Source: Unio delphinus
Lineage: Eukaryota; Mollusca; Bivalvia; Unionida; Unionidae
Direction: 5' to 3'
Length of the DNA: 64,000 nt
NCBI GenBank assembly: GCA_029339505.1
Contig: JAQISU010000070.1
Location: 4,021,501 to 4,085,500 of the forward strand
Within the stretch, counting starts at the first letter, position 1. Every line of letters starts with the position of its first letter. Below are positions 12,050 to 24,917 of this stretch, one piece after another. A model generated the notes under the pieces. That model saw only the letters and a list, made by a program, of their open reading frames with translations, was not told the DNA's origin and did no database searches. A program made the position numbers and the translations under genes.

Positions 12050-12902
12050 AACAAGCTCCAGATGTATGATGACAAAACTAAAGCCATTCTGATCATAACA
12101 CAAAACCTTTCTCATTCACACACTTTACCTCAAACAATAAATATCAACAACACCAACATTAAATTCACGCAGTTAGTACGAAGCCTAGGTGTTACTCTAG
12201 ACAGTACACTTGCAGGTTGCATATCTTTAGCTGAGACGCATCATTTTTATTCGCAAATATCTTTTCAATTGATGCCATTAAACACTTGTGTGTTCATTAG
12301 TACTTTAAAGACTGGACTACTGTAACTCGTTTCTGTCTGGTTCGTCTCAATATCTAGTCCAGAAACGTCAGAAAAAAAGTTCAAAACGCAGCTGCTCGGA
12401 TCATCCTTAGACTATCACGACCAGAGCACTCATCCCAACTGCTCTGTACCATACATTGGCTATCCATTCGATCCAGAATCAAACACAAACATTATTTTCT
12501 ATGCTACGTGTCACTGACGGACTCCAGTCCAACATACCTATCTGGCCTCACCCATGTGTATACACAAGCAAGACAATTCCGCTCCTCTTCTAAAAATAAT
12601 TTCCACTATGAAAACGAAGTCATATAGACAACGTTATTTTGCATACAAGGGCCAGCAACGTGGAATGAATTGCCCATTGAAATTCGACACAAAGACAATG
12701 ATCCCTTTCAAGAGTTTTCTTATAACTCAACTTTTTTGACTGCAAGATCAAACCAAATGTAAAGACCTAATAATGTTTCCTACCTTAAATATGTTCAGCA
12801 TTTTTTAAGTTTTCTAATTTCATGGTGGGGTTATTTGGTAGTCACATCATTATAGATGTTGTAAAGCGCTCAGAGCTTCTAAAGATTAGGCGCTTTACAA
12901 AG

Positions 12903-12933
<31 letters not shown>
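12050..12933 (+). mobile_element. Decayed LINE 3' end (reverse transcriptase remnant)
   Basis: Frames on the + strand show the end of a non-LTR retrotransposon ORF2. 12062-12325 has the segment KFTQLVRSLGVTLDSTL typical of the region after the reverse transcriptase core. After frameshifts, LVCSLVL and RLDYCNSFLSGSSQYL are readable near 12280-12360, and KTKSYRQRYFAYKGQQ near 12610-12660. The same segments in the same order occur at 55560-56300, so the two are copies of one family. The 3' end has GTAAAGCGCTCAGAGCTTCT and a (ATT)n tail, as in CR1/L2-type LINEs. Several frameshifts and stops make it inactive. The 5' part is missing. Confidence 0.85.
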
Positions 12934-12935
<2 letters not shown>

Positions 12936-13405
12936 GGGCATAACCGACTAGCATTTTTCTACCGATTTCCGATTCCGGATTTTGGGCATGAAATTTTTCC
13001 GATTCCGGATACGATTCAATTAATCGGAAATGCTAAATCCGTATTTTTTTTCCTAAAAAATTTCATCTTCCGTTTCCGAGTTTCTGGTATCTGGTTTTGC
13101 CGTGTCTAGCATGTTACTTAGTACTTTACCATATCCGACTTCATTTCCGGTTTTCACCCGCCAGTTTAAATAGATTGCCTCACAGCGTGGTTGTGTTGAC
13201 CATATTGGACTTTTCTGACTTCTTATTTAACTTTATTAACGCACTATCGAATGACACGCAGTGTTAGACACGGTGCTATAGAAATTCAGCTTTATTATTT
13301 TTATTATCCGAATCGGTCGTTCCTGCCTTGTCCGACTCCGATTAATCGGAAGTTCATACTATCCGGTGGAATCCGATTTCCGGATCAAAAGTCGGTTATG
13401 CCCTA
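12934..13405. mobile_element. hAT-type MITE inserted in the LINE ATT tail
   Basis: A 472-bp element with perfect 15-bp terminal inverted repeats, TAGGGCATAACCGAC at 12934-12948 and its complement at 13391-13405. The flanks are attattat on both sides (12926-12933 and 13406-13413), which fits the 8-bp hAT duplication, although the flank is itself an ATT repeat and so cannot prove it. Subterminal CCGATTTCC/CCGATTCCGG motifs recur at both ends. No transposase is encoded. Size and end design resemble the element at 1345-1989, so the two may be distant members of one group. Confidence 0.82.
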
Positions 13406-13446
<41 letters not shown>

Positions 13447-13449
13447 ACA

Positions 13450-13800
13450 TGTTAAATTGAAACTCGCAGCATATGAAATTAAAATTTCAACCGCCGTGTA
13501 ATTCAGAAGATACAATCTAAAAACTCGACATTGAACATCAAATTTCAACCAACGCTATGTTACAGATAAAATTCAAATACTCAACATTTGAAATGGAACT
13601 TTCAACATACAATCTTTGAACTAATACGTAAGTTCGGAAGTATTGACGTATGACATTGAAATCAACTACCGCCGTTTTGTAACTCAAACGACCCAATCTA
13701 AAACCTTGACCTAGAAAATGGAACTTTAAGGACAAGCATTTTTTATACAATACTTGAAATGGTAATTCTGGACATGTGACATTAAAATCGCAGTGGTAAT
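13450..13800 (-). repeat. Degenerate tandem repeat, - orientation
   Basis: Motifs like ACAATCTAAAAACTCGACAT, GAAATGGAACTTTCAAC and CCGCCGT(G/T)TAATTCA recur at intervals. They are reverse complements of those at 11400-11660; a further fragment in this orientation is near 11970-12030. The LINE fragment thus lies between inverted blocks of one repeat family. Confidence 0.5.
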
Positions 13801-14094
13801 GCTCTGATTGGACCATCTTTTGTTCGCTACATCGCCTCGTAAATTTGTTTACAGTACTATGTTGTAGGTATACCGTCTTCCTTCTATCTCGCTTAGCGTT
13901 TTTGTTTGTGTATGGTGGAAGGACAGCTTTAAAAAAAAAGTTAGGGAGGAACCAAAAAAAATCGAATTCAAGCTTCCGTCAGCCTACATTAACGATACCA
14001 TATCGAATGTATGCTGGAATAGGTTTTAGAGTTCCATTCGAACAAAAGTTATACTTGCAATTATAGAATCAATGTACATGTCCTTAGTATCACA

Positions 14095-14215
14095 AACTGA
14101 TTTTGTATCCCCAACGCACCCAACCCCGAAGTCGACCAGGCTCAACCTGGGCATGATTCAAAACCGCAACATTCTGGTGGCAAGTCTGGCAGGTTATCCA
14201 GTAAGCCACCACATC
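14095..14215 (-). mobile_element. tRNA-like SINE head
   Basis: On the minus strand, TGGTGGCTTACTGGATAACC resembles a Pol III A box. About 45 bases later GCGGTTTTGAATCATGCCC resembles a B box (consensus GGTTCGAATCC). The sequence does not fold as a functional tRNA and has no anticodon arm I can trust. It is probably a tRNA-derived SINE of a different family from the others in this window. Confidence 0.45.
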
Positions 14216-14917
14216 CCTTGAAAGCATTAGTTTGTCCGATGGTTGATGCGCTTTGGTTTTGTGATGAATGATGGTGTGGTTTATTTTTCCTTTCCTATTG
14301 AAGCACACTATTCTACTTTGGGAGGTATACGTAGAAAGTTGCATTTGGTAGAGAGTTGTAATTAGAATAGCCTATAATGGTCAAGTTAGCATTGCCATTA
14401 GCAAACTTCTTCCGTTGTTTATGGAAAAAGCAAGGAATATTATTGTTTTTCTTGCTTCTTAACTGCCGTCCACACAGTCTCCATGAATATACTGAAATGA
14501 GCTCCATCTGTTCTAACTCGGCACTTCAATTACTTATACAGCTGAAGTGTTTATAAATAATTACAAGTAAAAACTCCAGTTACAAGATGTATTTTCGTTA
14601 ATCGCTTTAATGTATATAAACGCTCAGCTAAAATAAATCGCCTTCGACTCCATTGTTATATAACATATACAATTAAAAGGGATTTTCATAGCACATCAGT
14701 TTCAACAGACAGTTAGTTGATGTAACAAAACATACATCGAAGCGGTAGAATATCGTTTTGGTTGAAGTAGTTTGACTCTTTGTATACGGGGTGGGTGGTT
14801 TGTAGAAATTTATATGACCGTTTTTCTATCCATAATTTGTTTGTGTCTCAGTCCTTAAACATGATGGTTGTATGTGTGAAACTCAGAACGTTCAATGTGA
14901 TTACGTCAGATTTGGGC

Positions 14918-14921
<4 letters not shown>
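14216..14921. other. Unannotated stretch
   Basis: No recognisable gene, RNA or repeat. The short frames are chance frames. Confidence 0.45.

Positions 14922-15013
<92 letters not shown>
14922..15013. repeat. (GA)n microsatellite
   Basis: A pure GA run of about 92 bases. It creates Arg/Glu repeat frames that are not genes. Confidence 0.97.
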
Positions 15014-15016
<3 letters not shown>

Positions 15017-15120
15017 GGCGAAAAGCGTCACTGTTGTCATTGTGTTGGTTCATGTTTTCACCTGTTATCAATGCATACAATCAGTCGAATGGGCGGATTT
15101 TTCTCACGCTGCTGTTTTGT

Positions 15121-15267
<147 letters not shown>

Positions 15268-15676
15268 CTAGAACCCTTGCCGTCTTATTAGTGACGTCAG
15301 ATATTACGCAAATGGTTTTAGTGGAGTGATAAATGGAAGTAAGTGGATTGGATTTACAAGAATACCCTCAAATAATGGAAGTGAGTGAGTCAGATTCAGT
15401 TATCAGCAAACGATAAGCCAAGTATCAGATCTCAACATTTAACATACATTCTCCATTTCCAAACATATATACGTTATCTCATTGGTGATACGGTTTGTAA
15501 CTATGTCTACATTTTATTTGCAAAGAATGATTTTTATTCGCTCACATTTCTCTTATCTTCCACTTTCATTTCTGTTCGTTTGTTATTGTACCATCCTTAT
15601 TATTGTATGTGAAGAAAAGGCGTGTATATAAAACTGAAGTCATACATACGTACATATCTACATACCTACCTACCCC

Positions 15677-15726
15677 CACATACATACATACATACATACA
15701 TACATACATACATACATACATACATA
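15677..15726. repeat. (CATA)n microsatellite
   Basis: About 12 CATA units. Confidence 0.95.
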
Positions 15727-16806
15727 CGAAATCGACCGAGAATAGATGGGTAAATATGGACTAACAAGTTGTCATTCAGCCCTTTTTTTGGGGTCATATT
15801 GCTGGTGGCGTAACTAGTCATGTCAGAACAAAAAGGCGGCGAACTTGTTGGGATAGGATAACTAATGTTGTCTGGGAAACTTTGGAATAAACTCAAGACG
15901 TTCACTCGAAAGTCGCGTGGAAAATCACTGTACAATATGATTCGCATTAAGATACCTTATATATTTTTTGTAATGAACACCAACAAATACAAAATTAACA
16001 AGCTACAAAAAAATTCGTAAATATGTGTGGCCAGAGTATTATTTGTTTTGATGCGAGTAGTTTTTATTAAGAAAATGGAATAAGCCAAGATAATTTTGTA
16101 TTTATTCACAATTCATGTTTGAAAGTCTACAGGGATTGGAGTGGGAGGTTGATGTGGTCATAAAATGCAAAATATAAAATGAATTTTTGAATTAAAATGA
16201 AATATAGGATTACCTGGTAGAGACATTTATGCTGCATAATGATGGGAATTGTCTTAGCATTGCGAATCAAAATGATCGTTTATTGCAGTTTAGTGTTGGT
16301 TTTGTGTTTTCTTCGAAGAGTCAGCAGTGTGCGTGTCTCAAACGTGCTTGAGATACTGCTATCATCCACAGTATCAGGGCCAACGTGCCACTTTACCGGT
16401 TGCGGACAAGCTACGCTGGCAAATGTAGTGGGGATCAACACAAATTAGCAACCAGAAAGCACAGGGTCTCTAAATAAAACTAATATAGATTTTGTAATAT
16501 AAATTGAACACCTACACACATAGACCGTAAGAAGTGTTCAACATGCATATATAAAAATAATTTAACTGTACCTTTCAGCTAACATAAATGTTGTTTTTTT
16601 TATTATACGGAAGACTTTCGCTTTTTTGTTGTATTAAAAGCATCATAAAGTAAATAAAACAACAGCAACAACAACAACAAAACAAAACCAAAAAACACCC
16701 CCTCCCCCCAAAAAAACACACCAAAACAAGAACATAAAAAAAGCAATAAAATAAAATATAAAAAATTCCCTAACAAACAAAACTAAAGTCTACACTGCGT
16801 CGGATT

Positions 16807-16905
16807 GTCGTCAACATAAGCATAGCTACGCCCCAGCTGATCACCAATATTCACCCAAGTCGGCCTCGCCCCAGCTGATCACCAATATTCACCCAAATCG
16901 GCTTT
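16807..16905. repeat. ~42-bp tandem duplication
   Basis: Two copies of a unit containing CGCCCCAGCTGATCACCAAT and ATTCACCCAAGTCGGC, nearly identical. Confidence 0.88.
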
Positions 16906-17425
16906 GTATCTAATGTACGCTTTATTTCTCAGATCCGCTTGAAAAATCGTGCTTGCATGTCGTCGTTTTCTCTCGAATCAATCAATCATTACTTTTGGTG
17001 CACTGTAGAAAAAGTATTACGAATGACTTCGTGACACAAATTTTAAAATGAATATTGAAATGTCGAAACCTACTATATTATTTCATAGCACGTTTTATGT
17101 TAGATATTTTTTAAAATAATAATCAAAAAACAACCAAAAAACAAATCATTTCCATCCTTCCAAACTCAGTTGGGTTGGAAAAATGGTTAAATTTATGATC
17201 GTTGGAGCTTTAAACTATTTTATCTTAATGTTTGCAAAAGATGGTCGATACAGCAAATGTGTATGTTACGGCTCCCTCCCAGATGTCCAACCGAGAAGAG
17301 ATGAATACCATAATTTACAATTAAGCAACATATTTTACTCCAACGTGAAAACGGCCTACCTCTCCAATGTTCACAGTAGTCTCGGTGTTTCCATAAAGCA
17401 ATATACATTTAGTAATGACAACTCT

Positions 17426-17429
<4 letters not shown>

Positions 17430-17458
<29 letters not shown>
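17430..17458. repeat. (GT)n microsatellite
   Basis: A pure GT run of about 14 units. Confidence 0.95.
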
Positions 17459-17460
<2 letters not shown>

Positions 17461-19862
17461 TCTGTCAGCCTTTTCAGTCTCCCACTGTTTATATTCTTGC
17501 TGAATGTAAGTAGCTATATTCATGCTTGCAGCAGTCATAACTGATGATGCCAGTCACCTCTAAAATAAGATTACATTTTTTTGAAATTCTGAGTTTGCGT
17601 GCGTGTGTATGTGCGTGTTTACCTATTGAAATGAAGCCGTAAACGGCGTTATTGTGCATTTGGTCATAGTTAATGTCTGCATGAGGCTAACATCGAAGGG
17701 TATCCGGAACGGTGCACCTGCAACGATCATTATACTTTACTCGCAAGAGTTTTGTCCCTTATCTATTTGTAAACAGTATGGCTTCTGTTGTGTCTTTGTT
17801 TGAAACATTGAATTGTTATTATGGGAACATTTTGTTTGAAGGTTCAACATATAGTTTCCGCCTAATGCGTATGTAATTCAAAGACCTATTCGAGAAAGGA
17901 ATCAATGACAAAAGAAACCTGAAGATGTCCTCTATGTTTTGCAAGAGGCTGCTTTTATTTGTAACTTAAGAACGGTTAGAACCAGAACGTGTTGAATAAT
18001 TTAAATTCAGTGGTATCAGATGCATACACAGAATGAACAATTTGCAGGTGCCGTATAACCAGATGATAGCAGTCGACTTCTTACTGAGGACATCATAATG
18101 ACTGGAGTGAATAATGAACTCCCCAACTGTAAGAATAAGTAAATGCATTGAACACCCGTAACCTCCCACCTTTGTGGCAGGTGTGCTCGTACCCGAGTTG
18201 TTTCGTACCCGCCAGGATCGTAGGTTTCTTACCTAAATGACAATGGTTTCACACCCCAGCACTGGAAGTATAATCTAATTAATCCCAAGGCTAATAAAAC
18301 GATCACACGGTTAATAGCAGTATTTTGAAATTGTACTGGAGCAAAATCAGCATGCAAGTTGGGTACAAACTAATATGAAACAAACTGACAAACAACAGTT
18401 CAAAATTTGTGTGAAACCAGTCAGAATGGATTTAAATGTCAGAAAGTTGCAGTCTTTTAAAAGTTATAAATTGTTAATGAAATTCCAAATTTAAACATTT
18501 TAATGTTGTTCACAACTTATAAATTGGTGGTTGGGGATAAAAGTTTAATTTAGATCAGAGGAAAGTACACATTGATCAGAAACTTATAGATTCATTTGAG
18601 ATTGCAAGCATTTTTATTTTTTCCTGATGTAGTTAGTTCTAATGGGTCATAATTGTTTATCTTGCTTGACCGAGTAATGGACCCTGCATTATAATAATAT
18701 CAGCTGTTATTTTTTTTCTTCCATTATGATAATAGCAGTGTGTCAGAGTTGCAATAGATGAAACCAAGGTAATTGTTCTTTGTTTTTTTATATTTTAAAT
18801 TAACCTCCAGCCATATAAAAATTAGAAAAGATAAATGTAGCTGACAGGAGGGTACGAATCCTCAAACTGGCAGGTATGAACCTTCTTTGGGGTTGAAACC
18901 ACTCACATGTATATGAAAACTGGTATGAATATGCTAGAAAACACCTACCTACACCCCCACCCATCCAACCCCATTTTCACATTCATCTGGATGCTTTAGT
19001 TGTATAGCCTAGGTGTTTTGTGGTTTTGTAATGCTGGTGTTTCTTTAGTCTGTACAGAAATATACCCATCTCTATGAATACATAAGGTAAATGTTGAGTT
19101 TTTGTTGATGTTTTCCACACTGTAAGATGTCAGTATAGATATGCATAATGGGTAGGTCAGCAACATATGTGTGAGTGAACAAGATGAGCAGTGTAATGGG
19201 GTTCAAGACCCCCAGTACTAGAGACAAATTTGTGCGGATATTTCGCATCGTTGGCAGTCGATATTGTTATTGCACAGATTAATGGTTCATTTTTTTAGTT
19301 GTACAATCATTACTGTAATGCGGTTTTGCTTATTGAAGTAGATCAATCTCTGCGGGCCCAGAACTTTGTAGGTTTTTATTTAAATGTGTCTTGGTAAGTA
19401 TGCTACTGTCATACCAAAGGTAGGTTGTTGTGATATATATTTTATGATTAGTAACTTCTTTTGTTTTTCATATAGGTAAGTATCTCAGGAATTGTTAGAT
19501 TGAGGTATGTAATCAAATTTGTTGTATGTTGGTAAATAAATGCTACATTTCCAAATTAGGTCAGTGTAATAGATTTAATGCCTTAAAAATTTTGACTAAA
19601 TTCTTCAATGATGAAAGTTTTCTCCTATTCACAGAATCAGTTAGCTTTGTATCTGGATATATCTTGGTGAGGACCAAGCAACCTACATTTTATGCTTCAT
19701 TTAAGTTGGTTAAATTTATGTTTAGTTGGTTATAAACATGTGACGCCAGGGTCATAAAGTGAATTGTGTGAGGTGAGGCATTTGTAGAAGTATTTGTATT
19801 TAAGGTTGGATAACTGTTTATTGACAAGACCAAATTTGGACAGTAGGTCCATGTGTCCAGAT

Positions 19863-19995
19863 ATTTAATAACATTGTTCTTAGTATTTGTCAAAATTTAA
19901 TAACATTGTTCTTAGTATCTGTCAAAATTAAATAACATTGTTCTTAGTATCTGTCAAAATTAAATAACATTGTTCTTAGTATCTGTCAAAATTTA
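19863..19995. repeat. 32-bp tandem repeat, 4 copies
   Basis: Four copies of a unit containing AATAACATTGTTCTTAGTAT and CTGTCAAAAT, at 32-bp period and nearly identical. Confidence 0.9.
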
Positions 19996-20428
19996 GTAGT
20001 CATAATGCATTATAGTTTAAAACTTTGAGTGGCTATTGCAAATTTCAGATCACCCAGCCATAATAATTTGATTACAAAGACATTGAAAACAGAAACCTAA
20101 TTAGTGGGGAATTAATCGTAGAAGGTGACAGATAGTGAATGAAAGGGTGAGAATAATATTTTGAATAGTACAGCTGAAACATTTGAAACCAGAACTATCA
20201 CCAGTCATCATATGCTTTAAGCTATTAGTATAGTTGATTATTTATATTTCTTTATACCACATCTGTATTGGTTGCTTTACCACAACTTCACTGATAAAAG
20301 ACTATATTTATTTCCTTTTCATTATTTTATGCCCCTTTCTAACCCTAACCCTAAACCCTTCTAGAACAGAGTCTCATAATGTGCATTTAAAAAAAAATAG
20401 AGTTGGTAGGTAGGTTGTTTTAAAATGC

Positions 20429-20512
<84 letters not shown>
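20429..20512. repeat. (AT)n microsatellite
   Basis: A pure AT run of about 84 bases. It is followed directly by TGTAACGTGGTGCTGGCGGG, a locally GC-richer stretch of unknown nature. Confidence 0.97.
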
Positions 20513-20515
<3 letters not shown>

Positions 20516-22794
20516 ACGTGGTGCTGGCGGGTTATCAAAGTGTTATTAGTACAATATTGCACAAGGCCTGGTCAGAGGTATTGCGCAACTTGGAAAACAA
20601 CACTTGAAGACCGCCTCCCACTAATTGTCGTTATCTAGAAGATGATCGCTACAGTGTAATCTGCCCGGTCAGTGAATATAGTAATCTGAGATGGTACTTT
20701 GAACAAGACAATACACGAGCCCCCGTAAAGATAAAATATGAATTTAATTAAAAATACAATTAAGAAAAGAATGACACTGTGAATTACAATTTCTCTCTTT
20801 CTGAATACACTTAGTTCAGAAAAATACAAATACCGAAGCTTTAAAATAATGGATACATTCATAAGAATCCAAACACTAATGAAAATAAATGAAGTTAGCC
20901 ATTAATACTGAGAGTAAATTTCATCAAGGAATCGAATGTTCATTTAACATTGGACTGTTGGGTGATTCAAAATGACCTTGTTCGATGACTGGTTCTCTTT
21001 TTTTCTCTTCTGTGTTTGTCTTGACTTGCTTGCCCTTTGGTTGTAAGCGGGATTACACAGCTCTGTCTTCCAACTTGTTGTTTTTTTTTTTTTTCTCTTT
21101 TCCTTTGACTTCTTGCTGATTATCACTCTTGCCAAAATAAACTATTTTCCTTGTAAAAGAAAAGGGTAAAAGGCCCTAAGTATCTCGTTACTTTCAGAGT
21201 TGCGATTGTTCATCCGTCTTCATGTTCGAACAATCAGATCTTACTATCAGTGTTATCATTTATACGGCTAACAAATTCTATACATGTTTTCAGATCAATA
21301 GAGCTATACTGCTAATTATCGACATCAGAATTCGGGAAAGTCATATATTCCCGTAAATCATTACGTAAAGTGAGGCAATATAACATAACACACAATCCAT
21401 ATTTACTAATATGATAAATTCAAATTAATGTAACACTTTACAATCATAAATGTACACAGTGGGTTTTCTACACCACCCATTTACCTACCTAAGTATATAA
21501 GGTAAAAAATGCTAATTCAGAATTCAAAATACATTATTAAATCACTGTAAAACCGACTATCCATACAAAATATGAACACATCATGCATCTGTAACAAAGA
21601 ACATATCAAAGTACGTTATTAAATCAATGTAATACTGAACTATTTGTATCGTAGTATCGATACATTATGCATCTATGACAAAGATAAACAGCATATACAT
21701 TACATCATGATAAAGGTGAATTTGAGTTAAATACCTTGTGTTTTTGACGTGCTTCTGCCGTTTGTTTTCCTGGCGGACTTTCCTGAGCTTATTATTACGA
21801 AGGCACTGCTGTAAAATTACCCCCGGAGTCTTTATTCCGGAATTAATGATAGTAGTTCAACACTGCTTTCTTGCAAAGCGCCTTCCGGAAGACTGATTTA
21901 AACACATTAGCTCAGAGAATATATTTCCCAATTCTAGGTTTCGACCCAACCCTCTTTCCTATACATTTGACCAATCGGCATAAACACTATTTTTGCAGAC
22001 CTTTTGAAAACCGTCTATCAAGATGCCAAAAATGCCACTTAGGATCGAAATATCACCTTATCATTTGTCTCAATCATTTTTGAAAGCTGTGCGTGAGGAA
22101 TCACATAATTTTAACGTGTCAAACACTCAGTCCGTTTTCACTCTAATTATTGTACCAGTCTGACCGAGGTAAGAAAACATTCTTTTCGTTCCAAACTCTA
22201 CTCCAAGACTGTTGATTGTCTGCTAGCCTACGAATTAATTACTGGATGTCACTGACGAAAAATTTGGCACTTGACAATATATTATAATGATTACTTTATA
22301 TAATGTACAAAGTTCTTTAAGTATTGGTTTAAACTTCCTCATTTATATGCACAAATATTTAAAAATTATATATATTATAATGATTGGTATATAAAATGTA
22401 CTAAGCACTTCAAGTACTGTGCTTCATGATTTTTTTAAATTCAATATTTTTTTATGCTGCAAGAAAAAGTGTTCAGTTTAGCAATAAAAAACATGGTCAG
22501 CAGAGAGAAATACATATTTCCTTTGACTTATTTTATTAAAGCCCTAGCACTGTTGTTAGTTCAGCTGAAAGTAATTTTATATGGACTGAATTTTCATGCA
22601 AGTTTATGTCAACATATTTTGGGATTTGCACCATTTGTTTGGTTGATTGTGCACATTGTGTGGCTATGCAAGGATTGAATTGGTGAAGTACGCTTGCCTT
22701 TTATACCATATGTGCAGATATTAAAATGGGGTGGGAAAGATCAATAGAAAATATGGACTGTTTTCTCTCGTACTAAATATTCCATGGTTCATTT
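20513..22794. other. Unannotated stretch
   Basis: No supportable gene. 20513-20720 is GC-richer than its surroundings and starts with TGTAACG, as some LTRs do, but no second LTR or primer-binding site is visible. A T-run lies at 21079-21096. Confidence 0.45.
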
Positions 22795-22840
22795 CAGACA
22801 GTGCAAAACAGAAAAAAAACTCCAGGGGTTAATGTGTTAA
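22795..22840. mobile_element. Single end of a TTAA-type element
   Basis: AGGGGTTAATGTG at 22824-22836 followed by TTAA at 22837-22840 is identical to an end of the element at 41273-41835. The inner flank (TGCAAAACAGAAAAAAAACT) resembles the reverse complement of that element's left subterminal region. I cannot find the other end, so this is probably a truncated or decayed copy. Confidence 0.55.
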
Positions 22841-23290
22841 AGGTTGTATCAACATCAGTTTTACACTAGAAGCTTTCTTATGATGTCTAGTTGGTAATAC
22901 GTGAGATTAACGCTGCTCAGATATCAAATGTCCTTCATAGTAATCGCTATCTCTTCTAAATGGTTGATCATATCACAATTGGGTTTTCAACACAAGACTT
23001 GTTTTGATGTTTTTTTTAAACCTATATGACAATGGTACTGCTCAGACATCCAATATGGCTGTCAAAGTGGCCATCATGAAAATGTTATTATTGCTTTTTC
23101 TTCTAAATCGGTTATCATATCAAGATGGGATTTATGTAAACTGCTCATGTATGTTGACGCATATAAATGTGGATCAGGTTGAGTTTAGCTATAGGAACAT
23201 TTTCAAGATGGCTGCCTCAGTAGCCATCAGATCTGAACCACATCTGCTAATTTTTTTAAATACAATACATGTTGTATGATCAGTTCATCA
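22840..23290. repeat. ~135-bp degenerate satellite, block 1
   Basis: Repeated phrases such as TCTTATGATGTCTAGTTGGT, CCAATATGGCTG, GTGGCCATCATGAAAAT and TGGTTGATCATATCACAA mark units of the family also found at 24160-24800 and 51320-52700. Two to three decayed units are visible here. Confidence 0.65.
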
Positions 23291-23812
23291 TTTTGATAAA
23301 GTTATATCACACTATTATTCCATAGGGCCAACTCTTAAGGCATTTGACACTGTTTAGTTATTAAATAATTAACATTTATTTTGAATTTGTATTTTTGCAC
23401 ATATGCTGCTTGGTATTTGTTCATTACTTATTCAGTGATCTCAAGTTACATTTAAATTTTATATATAGGGTACATTGTAAAGCCAGGTGTTTATTCCAGT
23501 CAGTTTCTTTGGTGGGAGTACAGATGCTGTTTTGCCTGCAGAGAAACTACAGAGCATTCTAAGTGATTGTTCCTGGGACTTAAACTAACTGTTGATGATT
23601 TTATTGTGGTTGTTTATTTGTTTTCAATGTTGTTATAGGGGTTAACAATAGCTATAAATTTACATGTTTTATATTTTATTACAGAAAAATATATTCTTTG
23701 TAGTGTGATATTATTATTGGTAGGGAATTCAATGATGATATGTATTTAGATAATGAGCATGAACTTTTTCATGTTCCTTTCTGTTGGTTTGAAAGTGAGG
23801 GACTCCTAAGTT

Positions 23813-24106
23813 CATGCCAGGGATTGTCATATATACACTGAGGTCTCAGGAGTTCCATGAGCATGCCAGGGATTGTCATATATACACTGAGGTCTCAGGA
23901 GTTCCATGAGCATGCCAGGGATTGTCATATATACACTGAGGTCTCAGGAGTTCCATGAGCATGCCAGGGATTGTCATATATACACTGAGGTCTCAGGAGT
24001 TCCATGAGCATGCCAGGGATTGTCATATATACACTGAGGTCTCAGGAGTTCCATGAGCATGCCAGGGATTGTCATATATACACTGAGGTCTCAGGAGTTC
24101 CATGAG
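23813..24106. repeat. 49-bp tandem repeat, 6 near-identical copies
   Basis: Six head-to-tail copies start at 23813, 23862, 23911, 23960, 24009 and 24058. Each contains CATGCCAGGGATTGTCATAT and GAGGTCTCAGGAGTTCCATG. The copies appear identical, so expansion or homogenisation is very recent. Confidence 0.96.
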
Positions 24107-24159
24107 CGAAGAGTCAGTGACTCCTCATCCTGAAACTGAGTTGAGAACCCTGCCACTCC

Positions 24160-24800
24160 TCCGACAAAGAAGGTCATATCAACATTTTGCTGGGAAAAAA
24201 ATTTCTACCTTGTCTGAAATAATATTGATACCAATCTGAAATGCACTATGGCCACCATGGCAACTATTTAAAAATCATACTGCTAATTCTACCACATGAA
24301 AAATTGATGATCTGCCCCTTCTGGATTTATTGTGGCTAATCTGACATCAATATGTCCATGATCTGCCCCTTCTGGATTTATTGTAGCTAATCTGACATCA
24401 ATATGGCCTTGATCTGCCCCTTCTGGATTTATTGTAGCTAATCTGACATCAATATGGCCGTCTTGGATGCTGCATGTATCTTCAAAATCTTGCTGCTGCT
24501 CCTAAACAGAAAGTTGTATCAACTTGGGATTTTCAGGAGAATTTTATTATGATGTGTAGTCTGTCCCAAATGAAAACAATGGCTTTCTTGAAAATTTTGT
24601 TATTGCTTCTTCTCTAGAATGCATGGACATATTGACATAGTTTTCACCCGAAATAATTGAAATGATGTCAAGTTGATCCTGAATGAAAATAGTGCCAGTC
24701 TATTATCCATAATGGCTGCCACAGTAGCTATTTTGAAAATCTTGCTATTGCTAAAACATGTCACAGATGGTTTCAACAATCAACAATTTAAAAGAAGAAT
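24160..24800. repeat. ~135-bp degenerate satellite, block 2
   Basis: Phrases shared with blocks 1 and 3: CCAATCTGAAATGC..., TATGGCC(A/G)CCA, GCTATTTTGAAAATCTTGCT. Inside, 24308-24461 has a younger 51-bp triplication containing GATCTGCCCCTTCTGGATTT and GCTAATCTGACATCAATATG. Both old divergence and fresh local amplification are visible. Confidence 0.65.
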
Positions 24801-24917
24801 AGATCTATCTTAACTCTTTGAAATTATTTTGGTCATCAGGTCATCATTTCCTTTTGAAGTACTAATTTTATGGCTAACTCCACTTTCTGACCTGGTAGGG
24901 GCCTTGCACTAAACCAA

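Noticed and set aside
16239..16448. 69-codon frame with a hydrophobic N-terminus resembling a signal peptide
   Set aside because: No conserved motif, no promoter or polyadenylation context, and length within chance for this window.
18150..18260. Tracts resembling a Pol III B box near 18160-18250
   Set aside because: No matching A box or SINE body at the right spacing.
20338..20357. CTAACCCTAACCCTAAACCC, telomere-like
   Set aside because: Only about three imperfect units, in the wrong motif for the TTAGGG repeat to be meaningful. No array.
20515..20720. Possible LTR start (TGTAACG...) next to an AT microsatellite
   Set aside because: No second LTR, primer-binding site, polypurine tract or polyprotein was found nearby.
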